This document shows, in pieces, positions 38,001 to 58,794 of a stretch of 64,000 nucleotides of DNA (the first letter of the stretch is position 1; every line of letters starts with the position of its first letter). This DNA is from Diphasiastrum complanatum (lineage: Eukaryota > Streptophyta > Lycopodiopsida > Lycopodiales > Lycopodiaceae), in the NCBI GenBank assembly GCA_029204225.1, contig CM055111.1, positions 47,607,224-47,671,223 of the forward strand, in the 5' to 3' direction. The translations under genes and the position numbers were made by a program. Below the pieces are notes generated by a model. It saw only the letters and a program-made list of their open reading frames with translations. It searched no databases and was not told where the DNA came from.

Positions 38001-38289
38001 TCCCAATCACTCACGTAAGGACGGTGTGGGCCCTTCCCCTGTAGAGCTTCTTGGCGAGACCAATCCCTCGTCGGAAAGTTTTCCCTATCACCCATCAACG
38101 ACCATCGGCTTTCTTCCTAAACCATCGGCCACCATTTAAATCATCAGTCGTCACCCAGGTCGTCGGTCACGTCGGCCGCCCCCATGAACGAGTTCTAAAT
38201 GGTCGTCTATTGTTGTAATATATGCTATCTTGCGAAACATTCTATGAAAATTTGTAGTACTAACATGCAAAACATTTTTTGGGCTTTGC
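35061..38289. other. Long stretch without recognisable gene
   Basis: No protein domain, primer site or LTR pair was recognised. A plus-strand frame at 36,314-36,733 of 139 codons matches nothing I know and contains a 21 bp direct repeat (GAAACTCAGAAACAAGAATTT) at about 36,519-36,560. Minus frames at 35,345-35,686 and 35,972-36,277 are likewise unassigned. The phrase at 38,093-38,190 repeats CATCGGCC/CGTCGGCCGCC words. Confidence 0.3.
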
Positions 38290-38496
38290 TGAGCTCTGAG
38301 CTCAGCCCAAACACACACGCACACAGACATCCATAAAGACCCACTCTAACCCTTACCTTAAGTACACACAAACACACACACATGCACACAAACACATCAT
38401 GCACACAAATACACATACACACAAACACACGCACAACACACAACACACAGTGTGCACACCCACAAACACACGTAGACCCACACACACACACTCCGT

Positions 38497-38532
<36 letters not shown>

Positions 38533-38572
38533 TCAAGCTTTCTCACACACACACACCCTAAATCTTAAACCC

Positions 38573-38612
<40 letters not shown>

Positions 38613-38857
38613 CTAGCCTAAGCCTAAATCCTAAAGCTACAGCCTAATCCTAATCCACAACCCACACACACACACTCCCTAAACCTACACACACACTTCG
38701 TAAACACACGCACGCGCGCCCGCGCACACAGACACACACACACACACACACACACACTCTCCATAAACACACACATATGGCACACACACAACACACACAC
38801 ACATCACATGCACATACGCACACTCGCACACACACACACACATACACAAAGCCATTA

Positions 38858-38898
<41 letters not shown>

Positions 38899-38905
38899 TA
38901 CGCAC
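38290..38905. repeat. CA-rich block with telomere-like CCCTAAA words
   Basis: Several (CA)n runs (for example 38,499-38,530, 38,575-38,610, 38,730-38,757 and 38,859-38,894) alternate with CCCTAAATCTTAAACCCTAA and CCTAAGCCTAAATCCTAAA words near 38,556-38,635. These are degenerate matches to the plant telomere unit CCCTAAA. Confidence 0.75.
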
Positions 38906-40476
38906 GCGCCATTGATGCAGGTCTGCCATTGACGCACGTTCGCCATTGCCCATCAATGACAGGCACAAGCAATATATATATATATATATCTCCAACACTC
39001 CAAGTCTCTCATTTCCTCCTCTTCTCTCTCACTATCCACGCCCTCTCTATATCTTCCTTCTTCTCCATCTGTAAAGACCACTAGGGAAAACCCCTAAGAT
39101 GAGGATAAGAAAATACAAGAGAGACTACGGAGCAAGACCACCCAACCAAATCTAGATCCCTCTTGGATCTAGTCTCCAAGCCATGCCATGTGATAGCAAG
39201 AGGAGAAGAGCTCAACTGGTAACCTAGACCAAGTCGTCGACGAGATAATCTCTACCTCAATATATAGAGAGTAGAGTCCTGCGCTTGAACCCATGCAATC
39301 CCCATGCAGTTCAATTATAAATAGGTCATAGCTCTTCAAGCATTCCTCCTGTCTATTTTCCGTCACACGTACATGCACTACTCCATATGTCTCAATTAGA
39401 GTGTCTGGCTTCTCCTAATGTCATTAATCACAAACAGGCCTCGAGTGTGAAATAAAATCTAGACGTGACCAATAATCTCGAACACTCGAGGGCCGGTCTT
39501 TCTTATTAAGACTATTCTTTGTCCTTAGCTGAATATGGCTATAAATTATTCCTCCCTTAAACAGGTTCTATCCTCAGAACAGAAAAAAGAAAACATGAAA
39601 TTATTCCTGAAGATTTCAAGCCTTACCCATGAATCATGATTCTTAGTTTGAGCTTTCCAGGCTAAAAGCATGGTTTGGTGGTACGAAAAAAGAACCCATT
39701 TTTCATTGTACCTTTTGGTAGTACATTTCACTTAGTCTGATCTTTGGACATCCGAATAACTACTCAGAGATGCAACAATTCTTAAATTGCTCGTCTCTAC
39801 TCTGGAATACTAACTTAAATCCTAACATTACACTAAGCTGTAAATCTTCCAAATGGGTTGATCTTCTCCAAATAAAGTTCGTCACTTTCATGTAATCCAA
39901 ATTACATGAACCACTGGGTGAAACAACTTTTTTATTTCAAAGATCAAATCCAAAAGCTAAATAAATTCCATTATAATCATAGTCTAAAACTTATCCACAA
40001 TTTCTTGCAGAAAATAATGCTTCTTGGTACAAATATTCTTAAAATATCCAACAATTCAATCAATCAAAATCTCTAGGAGATTCATTAAGTCTTAGACAAA
40101 TATAACCCAATCCAGAGTACTACAACTACTCTAATGAGTTAATAGCCCCATTTCTAGCATCACATGCAAGAAATCAACAATCTATTTGTATCTCAATAGA
40201 TTTATCAGTCTCCTATAAATATGGAGATATAGACTGAACTTTGTACACAAGCAATTATAGACTACGATTTGTAGTAGAATTTCATCCACTAAAGTAAGCA
40301 AATTCCTCATGAGTAACAAATTACTTATTATAAAAATGCCAATGAGTCCACACAATCTGAAGTATGCACTAGAGAAAAGAAAATTAGATTAACTGATCTA
40401 GATTCTTGACTCATCCCAATTGATCGAGAATTACTCATTATCTTAAGAATACTCACATCCAAGAAATAATTCAAGC
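38906..40476. other. Unrecognised, possibly an LTR on the minus strand
   Basis: A short (TA)n run lies at about 38,972-38,988. On the minus strand TTTAAGGGAGGAATAA near 39,565-39,550 looks like a polypurine tract, with a TATA-like CCTATTTATAAT near 39,310, so 38,990-39,550 may be a lone LTR. From 39,560 to 40,476 there is AT-rich DNA with no recognisable content. Confidence 0.3.
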
Positions 40477-43400
40477 CTAAGAGGGAGTTGAATCAAAGGG
40501 AGGATCGTGATCAGCAAGCAGAGGGGACCAGCAAAGACAACTGGAAGAGCAAAGGGAGGTCGAAACAACAAGGTGGAGAAAAAAAAGACTTGCATGAGAT
40601 GTAGACAAGATGGGCACACAATTGATACATGCTGGTTCAATCCGAAAATTGAGTGTATCCACTGCCACAAGAAGGGTCATGCAGCCATGGATTGTCGCCT
40701 AAACCTGAGGAACAAATCAACACAAAACAGACATGAGAACAACAATGGTTCTTCCTATGTCGAGGAGCCTGAGAGCTCAAAAATGGACGAAGAGAGATCG
40801 AATAGAAATTGTTTGACCGCCTACATTTGTGCAGATCTGTGTGCAACGTCAACGTCTGACACACAAGAGGTGATCCTAGATTCAGGAGCTACCTCACACT
40901 TCATGACATCAAGACGAATTATATCTGATTTTAGAAGTGCAGATCCATCAAGATTCATAGTTCTTGGAGATGGATCTAAACATCAAATGAACGGTATTGG
41001 TTCACTGTGGCTCAACACCAATGGCAGAGACAGACGACTCGAAGATGCTCTGTCCGTGCCTACATTACAACAAGACTTGCTTTCTGTGACAAGAATAGCT
41101 GATGCAGGGATGTGTGTGACGTTTTTTGACGAAGCATGCAACGTGGTTGATGCCAGTACCAGTACCCTGATCGCTCAAGGCAAAAGAAAAGGTAATCTAT
41201 ATCACCTGAAGGTATGTCTGCCTGTAGATCAGGTGCATCAGACTCATGATGATTCGCCAGACACTCTGTGGCACAGGAGACTATGCCACATGAACTCAAT
41301 GGCACTTTACCAAGCAAGCCATCATGGAGCAATAACAGGGGTCAGCATCTCGAATGCAACCAGTTCGACCGCCTGTGGTGCATGTCTGAAGGGTAAGATG
41401 TCACATACTCCATTTGTCAAAGACTCCTACAAAACGACCAAGATTCTGGAGTTAGTGCATTATGACATCTGTGGGCCTTTCAACGTGATCTCAGTAGGAG
41501 GCTCGAAATATTACATAACCTTCATTGATGATTATAGTAAATTTGCCAGAGTGTACTTTATTCAGAATAAATCTAAAGCACTTGATAAATTCACAAAGTA
41601 TGTGAATTGGGCTGAGAGATGCACAAGCAACAAGGTGAAGCAGATTAGGACAGATCGAGGTGGCGAATACATCTTGAATCACTTCACTGACTTCTGCAAT
41701 GATCGTGGCATCATTCATAGAAGGACTGCAACCTACATGCTGCAACACAATGGTGTTGTAGAAAGAAAGAATAGGACCCTGATGGAAGCTGCCAGATGCA
41801 TGATGGCCTACTTGAAAGCTCCAAGAGTACTGTGGGCTAAAGCAGTAGCTACAGCTGCATACATCTAGAACATGACAGGGAAGTCTGGTGTCCCTCACAC
41901 GACACCACACGAATTATGGTGGGGTAGAAAGCCCAACCTATCTCACATCAGAATCTTTGGCTGTGCAACTTATGCACATATTCTTGATAAGCCTCAAAAG
42001 AAGCTTGATGAGAAAGTTGAATAGGGATTTCTGGTAGGTTATGACAACAATTCGTCATACTACAGAGTCTATATGCTAGACACGAACGCTGTGAAAATAG
42101 TGAGAGATGTCAGATTTGATGAGAGTAGGACAATGGCCAATGACGATCCTGTCAGCTATGAAGTCCTAGAAAGACAGTACTATGATTTGCTACCAGTGAC
42201 AGAGGGAGCAGTTGACGAACACAAAAATGAAGATTTTTGAGCTGCTTCCCATTTGAGAGATGAATCAGAAGACGAAAGATTCGAGAGGCAGCCTACTGCT
42301 ACAGTACCCGTAAACAAAGATGGTTCCGGACCTAGTAGAGCAGACAAAGGCAAGGGCGTTGATATCCTAGGAGAATCTCCTAGAAGGTCGACAAGACCAC
42401 TAAGAGCGCCAACAAGATACGTGCCATGTAGCTCTGCTTCTACATTAGAAGAGTTCTGTGGATTCAGTGGTAAACCACAAACTTTTGAGGAAGCGATTGA
42501 ATGTCCAGAGAAGGACAAATAGATCCAAGCCATGAACGAAGAGATGGAATCCATGAGGAAAAACCAGGTATGGACGTTGCAGCCATTACCACATAAGTGC
42601 AAGCCTGTCAAATGCAAATGGGTTTTCAAGCTCAAGTATGGACCAGATGGGAATGTCTCAAAATACAAGCCAAGACTGGTAGCAAAGGGATTTTCTTAGA
42701 GATATGGTATTGACTACTCTGAAACCTTCTCTCCTGTCGTCAAACATTCATTCTTACATTTGTTATTTGCATATGCAGTCACTTATGACCTTAGGATCCA
42801 CATTGTGGACGAGAAGACAACCTTCTTGCATGGTGAGTTAGACGAAGAGGTCTACATGGATCAACCCCCAGGATATGTCTCGAATTCACTTCTTGAAAAT
42901 GCACGCAGAATGCATAGAAGTATCTACGGTCTGAAACAGTCAGCTCGACAATGGTACAAAAAGAAGGATCAAGCCCTGAAATCATTAGGATTCAAGCCAC
43001 TGATGGCTGATTCTGTCAGAATTACAGATGGGCAAATCATTAATGTGGCTGTGTATGTGGATGACACTCTGATACTCTACAAGAGTGAGAAGCTGATGCT
43101 GAAGTGAAGACAGACATCTCGAAACATTTCGAGATCGTTGTTCTGGGAGAAGCCAGGTGTTACCTTGGCTTGCAAATTGACAGGGACTATGAGGGAGGTA
43201 AGTTGTACTTTCATCAGTCCAGATACACCCAAAGGATTTTGGGATGCTGAATTTCAAAGGAGCGAACACTCCAATGCTCGTAGGAACGGTGCTGACAAAC
43301 GATGATTGTCTGAGGACTGAAGAAGAGAGCGAACAAATGCAGCTCACACCTTATAGGAAGCTGATAGGTTCACTGATGTACCTTGTTGACAACACACGCC

Positions 43401-43826
43401 TTGACATTGCTTATGTAGTGTTCAGGATGAGCCAATTCTGCACGAATTCAGGCTCGACACACTGGAAGATTGCAAAGCAAATCTCTCAGTATCTTCAATT
43501 AACAAGAGATTATGGCTTGTGTTATTGTCGTGATGCAGGGTCCAAGATGCTTCCCTCAAGGACGATTGTAAAAGCATCTCAGGAGGATGCACCATTACGT
43601 CAGGTGCGGCAGTTCTCTGGGTCAGCAAGAAATAGACCATTGTGGCTCAGTCATTCTGCGAAGAAGAGTATGTTGCATCAGCAAAAATGGCCAATGAAAT
43701 AATTTGGCTCAAGCAGTTCCTGGACGAATTGGGCGAAACAAGGAATGAGCCTCTGGCTTTTGAGATGGATAACACATCTGCAATACATCTAACGAAAGAT
43801 CTTGTGTTCCACTCAAGAAGAAACAA
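40477..43826 (+). mobile_element. Copia retrotransposon, family A copy 2; broken fossil, most complete of the family
   Basis: Domains in order: zinc knuckle (about 40,645, CIHCHKKGHAAMDC), protease (about 40,877, ILDSGATSHFM), pre-integrase region (about 41,265-41,400, with LWHRRLCHMNSM), integrase core (about 41,455-41,865, with DDYSKFARVYF and NGVVERKNRTLMEA), integrase tail (to about 42,180), reverse transcriptase (about 42,590-43,110, with CKWVFKLK, SIYGLKQSARQW and YVDDTLI), and RNase H (about 43,330-43,826). It starts abruptly inside gag at CCTAAGAGGGAGT, the same word that occurs in copy 1. No LTRs remain. The first 1.3 kb is open; several breaks occur further on. Confidence 0.93.
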
Positions 43827-45826
43827 GTGAAGCTTGGTGGATTGATAGTGGGGCTAGCTCCCACATGACTTTCCAAAAGGACTAATGTTCCACTCTACTC
43901 TCTTATAATGATGTTACAGCTAGTGATCAAGAGTGTAGGATAAGTGGTGTAGGTACTATTCCATTGTACTTGGGATCATCCAAAATGATGAATCTTGAAA
44001 ATTTCCTTTATGTACCATCTATCACTAAAAATTTGTTGAGTGTTGGCCAATTGATGGATAATGGCCTTGATGTACAATTTAAGCATGGAGTTTGTCCCAT
44101 CTTTAAGAATGATGATTGCATAGCTAAAGGATTTAAACAAGGTAGATTGTTTAAATTAGATGCTAATGTGGCAATGGAGAGTGTAAACATGGCAAAGGAG
44201 GAGATCACCCAAGTGGAGCTATGGCACAAAAGTTTCGGCCACCCCAACTTCAAGGCAATGGAATTAATGTGTGCAAAGGAGGCCTCCCCGAGCAATTTTC
44301 AAGATGTGATAAGCATTGTGAGGCTCATAGCCTCTCAAAGGCTCATAAGCTTCCTTTTTTCAAGATTTACCACAAGAGCAAACACTCCTCTTGAAATCAT
44401 ACATTCAGATGTGCATAGCTTCTCACAAACATCCAATGGAAGTGCAAAGTATATGTATCTTTTATAGATGATAATTCAAGATATGCTTGGATTTATCTTT
44501 TGTCTACAAAATTTTTGGTGTTTGATTCATTTGTAAAAACTCTAGTAGAAAATAAACTTGATACCAAGATTAAGGTATTAAGATGTGATAATGGAGGAGA
44601 CTATATCTCCAATATAATGATAGAGTTTTGTAATTCTAATGGGATTAAGAGGGAGTTATATTGTCCTTATCCCCCTCAACAAAATGGAGTGGCCAAGAGC
44701 AAAAATAGATCTCTATGTGATTGTGCTAAAGCCTTAAGGATATATGTTTCTCTACCAAAACCATTTTGGGTGAGTCAATTAATTGTGCTAACTTTCTGTG
44801 CAATAGATTGCCCAATCAAGCCATTGGAAGAATCACATTATTTGAGGCTCTCTTTGGTGAGAAGCCAAATCTAAAAGATCTCTAAGAATATTTGGATCTA
44901 CTTGCTATGTTCATCAATCCTTGGCTACAAGGAAGAAGGATGATGACACTTCTATCAAAGGTATATTTGTGGGATATAGTGAAAATAACAAAGGATATAG
45001 AGTTTTTAATCCCATCACTAAGAGAGTCATAGTGAGTATGGATGTTATTTTTGATGAATGACAAGCTTATAAAGTGGATGAAAGTGCTACTAACCACCTT
45101 CTGTCATGTAAAAGAGCATGTTAGGATGGAGGAGGAGCTTCAAAGGGATCAAGAGCTTGAGGATCCATCTCAAGATCCAAGGACTCCAAGAAGATCTAGT
45201 CGAGCAAGGGCCTGAGCCATCAAGACTCACTTACATTGGCAAAGGTGATCAAAGGGAAGGCACTTCATCTTTTACTTCCTATGCTTTTCTTACTTCAATT
45301 CTTGATGAACCAACTTGCTATGAAGATGCTTCTAAATCAAGAAGTTGGATGGATGCAATGCAAGTGGAGTATGATGCTCTCATGGAGAATCATACTTGGG
45401 AGTTGCTGATCTTCCTCAAGGGAAGAAACCACTTGATTGCAAGTGGGTGTACAGATTGAAGTATAAACAAGATGGATCAATAAACAAGTATAAAGCAAGG
45501 CTTGTAGCAAAAGGCATTTTGCAAACTAAAGAAATTGAATATGACGAAATTTTTTCTCTTGTGGCTAAGATAATTACCATAAGATTGATCATTAGTCTTG
45601 CTACTACTTTCAATTGGAAGCCATTTCAACTTGATGTTCCAAATGCCTTCCTCAATGGATACTTGGAGGAAGAGATCTACATGAGGAAACCTGAGAGCTT
45701 CATCAAGGAGGAGCTTGAAGGAAAAGCGTGTTTCTTGAAAAAGAGTCTTTATGGACTCAAGCAAGCACCTAGAGCATATGGTACTCTAGGGTCAACTATT
45801 TTCTTATTTCTGTCAATTTTGTATTG
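43827..45826 (+). mobile_element. Copia retrotransposon, family B copy 2; broken fossil
   Basis: Domains in order: protease (about 43,838, WWIDSGASSHMTF), pre-integrase region (about 44,215, with LWHKSFGHPNF), integrase core (about 44,395-44,870, with YPPQQNGVAKSKN), integrase tail (to about 45,060), and reverse transcriptase (about 45,330-45,775, with CKWVYRLKYKQDGS and SLYGLKQAPRA). It begins exactly where family A RNase H ends, a chimeric junction in the same orientation. It ends abruptly inside reverse transcriptase. No LTRs were seen. Confidence 0.9.
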
Positions 45827-53756
<7,930 letters not shown>

Positions 53757-53844
53757 GCAACTCCTCTTTGGAGTAGTTCCTGAAGACTCGTGATTGAGAA
53801 TTTCTGCTAGAACGTGTTTCTACTGAGATCAGTACTTCCGTGAG

Positions 53845-53860
53845 GATTATTTTTTTATGT
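53845..53860 (-). promoter_or_regulatory. Possible TATA-like box of the P450 gene
   Basis: On the minus strand ACATAAAAAAATAATCC lies about 90 bp upstream of the ATG, a suitable distance for a TATA-like element. The region is AT-rich, so chance occurrence is likely enough to keep this tentative. Confidence 0.3.
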
Positions 53861-53869
53861 GCATTTCTT

Positions 53870-56800
53870 TTAATGAATTATCTATGCCGAGATATCCTAA
53901 CAGAAAGCTCCAGCAACTGCGATTCAAGCCTCTGGCTTCCACAGCCTACCTACCTTACTTCTCAGCTTCTTGATAGTTTATTTGCTATAACATTCTGAGT
54001 TCTGATGGTATCCTTGATATTCATTACGAATGGGTCTAGCATTAAGTTTTGGTCAAACTACAAGTGGTTATAAAATGATACTCGTCCACCACCTACAAAC
54101 ATAACAATAATTCAAGCTTGTTTGACTTTGTGAACTACAATTGAGTGACCTGGCTTATGTGTTGAGAGATGAATTTTTTAATGACCTTCACACTGGGGAA
54201 GACTCCTCAGGCCGTTGAGTCGTATTGAACTGCCAGTTGAACATGGAACTAATTTCTCAACTAGAGTAAAGGATTGTCTAAGCATTATCTGGCAGATTTA
54301 TTTTCCCGCAGTTTTTATAAGATGCGATATCTTCCAAGTTCTTAAGAACATTCTGTGCACTGTTGTGATGACACCAGTTTTAAGGTCTTTGTTGTGATCA
54401 TGATTTACTATGTCTTAAAGTCTACTGCTGTAGATCTCAACCTGATCCTCTTGATAGCAATTTTATGGACTTTCTGATGGAAAACCGTAAACAATGCATC
54501 ATATATGGCTTATAGTCTATTGCTGTAGCTCTTAGCCTTCTACTCTTGATATCATTGTCACAAACCTCCTATTCTATGACCAATCAACCCATGTAAACAT
54601 TCACGCCTTCCTGGTGGGAGCGATTAGACCTCTCCAGACCCCAAAAAGATAGAACCCACCAACTGAATTTCCAATGGAAAGCGAAACAATGTGAGAAAGA
54701 GGAAATTAGGATCGGGACAGTAGCCAACTTTCTGACTTTGTTTAGATCTCCGAACATTCCTAGATGAGTGCCCCCTGTAACACTTTCCAAGCAACGATGT
54801 AGTCATTTATTTTATTCATTTCCCATGATTCTAGGTGCCAAGTTTTTCTTTTTGTTTCAATGATGTCAAGTTTTTTTATCATACTTTATTTATTGGAAAG
54901 AAGGAAACCAGCATTGTACCTTACAATGTCCAGGTTACGAGTTTTTAATAGACCACGTTGTATATCATGTAATTTTGTGTCTTTAAAGTCAAACTAGTGT
55001 TTTTAAATCAAAGTTTTGCTTCTTTTTGTTACATGGCCGCTTTATCTTTATTAAAAAATTATTCATTGTGTGGAATAACCTTCTCATACAATGTATGGAA
55101 TGTGTGGACAACATTACTTACAAAATGAAGGACCTTGCATGGATCCCTTCTATATAGAATGAAGGGCCTTGGTCTTTACAAAACAAAGGGCAAGGCCATG
55201 GGTTCCTTATAAAACATCCTACTTCTAACAATTGTTTTCTCAAATTAAAAACTTGATAAAAAAATCAATAGAGTCAACAATAGATTATTAAATATGTTTT
55301 TGCATTATTTTAGTTATAGGTGAAAACAAGAAAACTTTTAAAACAAGAAATGCCAAAGAGACTCGTTATTTAGAAGCTCCTAAGATTTTTTTGTCAATTC
55401 ACATAAATTTTAAGTCATAAATTTAAATTCTTTTCTTTGCGTGCTTCATCTTATACATATTTGAAATTTGTGTGCATGATAGAGATACTATAAATAACAT
55501 ACATTAAAAGTCAATGATAATTACAAAAAATTAAATCTATGCAATTTAATGATGCTAAAAATAATTGTCTAGTAAGTAAAATATTTTACAAAATATTTAT
55601 CTAAAATTTTTGCAAAATAGTGGGATTTGAAAAGGTCACTATTTTTTTTGAGAACTTATTTGAAATTTAATCTTACAATTTTGGCATTTGAGAAAATAAT
55701 AAAAATAGTAAATCTAGATTAGACTAAATAATATTATCTAATTTTAAAAAAAACACAAAAATTACTCTAAAATCACTTTCATTAAATAAAAATATATAAA
55801 TTAGCAACAGAGACATTCATTTCTTAAAAGAGTTAATAATAGTTGTACGAATTATTTGTGTCTATATATTTTTTATAAAGTAAAAATTGAACAAGAAGGA
55901 TGTGGTATTATACCACAAAGGCTTTGCCATGTCATAATGTTTTAATTTTAGTTTATGAAATGGATTTATATTTTGGTTTTGATTTATGCAATTTGATATT
56001 AGTTTGTCGTAAGTATAGAATAGACATTTAATTTGTTATCAATTTGTTGATGATTATAATTATCTTGTATTTCACTAGCAACACATTGTCTGTATATGAG
56101 ATCCAAGGATGTTAGATGTCAAAAAATGTGACAGACACTTGAAGTTACAACATATACTTCAAATATACTTGTAGATATTTTGTTCAACATGGTTGTAGTC
56201 GACTTTTGAGATGCAAGGATGCAATGTAAAGAAATAAATTGGAGAGGGATGTTAGGAATTGTAAAGATAGTTGGAGTTGCAATGTAGAATTCAAAGATAC
56301 GTTCTTTATTCATGAGCAATGAATGTTGCTTGGTGGCTTTTCATTTTGTAGTAGAAGTATATTGGAGAGTAATTGGACCAATAACCAATATGCATAAGTC
56401 GAACCAGATTGGCATTCATTGTTGTTGCAATTTGTCCATATGTGGTCAGGTTGGGAGTTGTATAGAGTTGTTGCTTCTTTGAAAAGTATTTGTACTCCAT
56501 GGTTGGCCATGAAATTATGAAGTAGTTGTGTAGGCGAGTTGGGCTTTTAAATATCAACATTTAAGTCGCCTATTATTGTTGTAGGAGCATTTGTAGGTAT
56601 TGTTTGGAGCAACAACAATTCAATGTTTGCTTTTGGATGCTTATATGTAGTGATTATGTGCATGTGGAATTGTGTGCCTTTGTTGAATATCGCATGTGTT
56701 ATTTCAACATTGGTGTTGAATGTTGTGGCTTTGTGGAGTATTTGTGTCGTGCTGTAAAATATTACATATTTCCAGCAAACGAAAAGTTATCGTAGCTTTT

Positions 56801-57390
56801 AAATATGCGTGGAAAGTAGGTGGTTGTTTACTTTTGATGTGTTTCTTGTAAGTTTGGAGGCCTATAATTCCACATGATCCTAGTATTTGTTATATAATGT
56901 TAAATTTTTGAATTTGTGTACATGTAAATATGCGATAGAGCCTAACTACATGTAAGGGCCTATTGCAAGTTAGAATTTTATTGAGATGCATTAAAGTACT
57001 CGCAATGTTTTAGAGCGACACAATAGTTGTTCCCAACTAGCACCTTAACAGTTGGTGAGCAAAACCTAAGCCTTGTGTACACCTCTACATATGAGCGACA
57101 CCGTCTCACTTGTATTTACGCAGATGCAGAGATTTTTGTCTATCAATAAAGAGAAGAGAGCCAGTTTCCTAAGCTTGTGCATTCCTTTTCTCTGTCTATA
57201 CAACATTACTTCTTATCAATTGCTCGAATACACTCTAATTCTGTTGTATTGTTTCTGATACACGTCTATCTGTGGCACTCTTTCCATCTTCTATTGAATT
57301 TTAGTTCTCTAACGTGGATTTACAGATGACGTCTGTGAAGAGACATTTCTAACTGGACGTGAGCTTAATCCAATGACAAATATACAAGCC
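53870..57390. other. AT-rich intergenic DNA upstream of the P450 gene
   Basis: Very AT-rich, especially 55,200-56,100. No gene, LTR or RNA gene was recognised. Short open frames on both strands carry no known motif. Confidence 0.45.
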
Positions 57391-57394
57391 TCAA

Positions 57395-57870
57395 GTTAGC
57401 TATGTCTGATGCCATCAAGGAAGAAGATGAAGGACCGGATGTTGACGAACCTAGGGAAAGTAAAGCACCTCCTGCTCCTATCCAAGAGTCGAAGCAGATC
57501 GAGGATAGCTGAGATCAACTTTGGAGGAGATCAGCTTTGGAAATCACAGTTGGATTTGCTTAATCAACAACATCAAACTACCCTGAAGTCTATCCAAAGC
57601 AGTATGTCTGGTCAGCCAAACCCTGCAGAGGTACCTTATAGAGGAAAACCAATATGGTGCCCACACTTCCGGGCTACGCATCCTGCTGATGCTTGTCCTT
57701 CATCTCAGCCTATCCAAGCACATGCCATCCAACGATATGAAGAACAATTGTCTCAATCTGGACATTCCTCACATTATCATGAATATCCACCAAAAATCTA
57801 GAACCACTAGCCATACAAGATGGCTATGCCATTATGCAAGGGCCATTGAACAACATATGTTTCATTTGTG
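57395..57870 (+). other. Possible retroelement gag remnant
   Basis: A 130-codon frame at 57,409-57,801 contains LNQQHQTTLKSIQSS and a Cys/His cluster, WCPHFRATHPADACPS. This recalls gag-type sequences, but no domain is certain and neighbouring pol is absent. It could instead be chance. Confidence 0.3.
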
Positions 57871-58049
57871 GTAAAACCTGAAGAAACAAAATGTTTCTGC
57901 TACCAAAGCTCTGCTAGCTCTCGACCCCCAATCTGACGAAAAGACACGAAAATGAAATGTTTGCAAACAACACGAACAACAGGAGAAGTTCAAACGACAC
58001 AAAACTCTTCGCGCTCCAAAGGACCAGGAAGATCAAACAAGTACCATGA

Positions 58050-58790
58050 AGTACAGCTTTCTGATATGATATGGTGACGTCAGCAGAAGAGCGTTAGGAC
58101 GTGTCTAATCCGCCGCTCTTGTAATCTACGATTAGTTATAGATTGTTTAATCTATCTAATCAGAAATGCTACTCTGAATGTATGCAATTGCTAGATGCAT
58201 AAAATACACACAGACACAGATAGAAAAAATATAGAATAGAAGTCTGCCAATGAGCAAGACAATTTTGTAAGCAACATTCTGGAGGATTGTATGAATGATA
58301 TAGCAGACAGTGGCCAACAATCATATCCGAACTCCATCCGAATTGATTTCATTCGCGATTGTTTCGCTTCACAATTATTATTATTTTCGCCATCGGTGGT
58401 ATCAGAGCCTAACATAGTCTGACATAGCCGCAAAGCTATCAGATCCAGGAGGCAAAGCATTCAGAACAAGAAACCAAAAAGAGCAGCTGAAGAACACGAT
58501 CTATAGCAATGGCTTCAATAAGCAGTCACTACAATCAAAGATCTGTACAATCCTCGACTCATCAGGATCTAACTTCCTAGCATGGAAGGTCAAGACCTCT
58601 CTTATACTAAAGGGAGAAGGATTATTTCCCTGGGTAGATGGCACCGAGGAGATGCCTACAACTACAGGCAAGGAGCTACATGAATGGAGAGAGAAGAATG
58701 ACAAGGCAGTAGTCATGTTGTCATCATCCATCAAGGATTTACCTGGCTACACTCTCCAATGCAAGAGAGATGTGGGATACTTTAACTTAG
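58050..58790 (+). mobile_element. Copia retrotransposon head, family A copy 3; broken fossil
   Basis: LTR end (left border uncertain, perhaps 57,900-58,060), then primer site TGGTATCAGAGCC at 58,397-58,409, then the start of gag (about 58,540-58,750, with GSNFLAWKV and PWVDGTEEM). The wording matches copy 1 at 10,800. CTACTCTGAATGTATGCAAT in its LTR is like CTACTCAATGTATGCAAT at 10,349. It is cut off at about 58,790 by a Copia element in the opposite orientation. Confidence 0.85.
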
Positions 58791-58794
58791 AATT

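Noticed and set aside
34736-38960. CA-rich tracts considered as a CRISPR array or minisatellite gene
   Set aside because: There are no regular spacers or constant direct repeats, only simple dinucleotide DNA in a plant genome.
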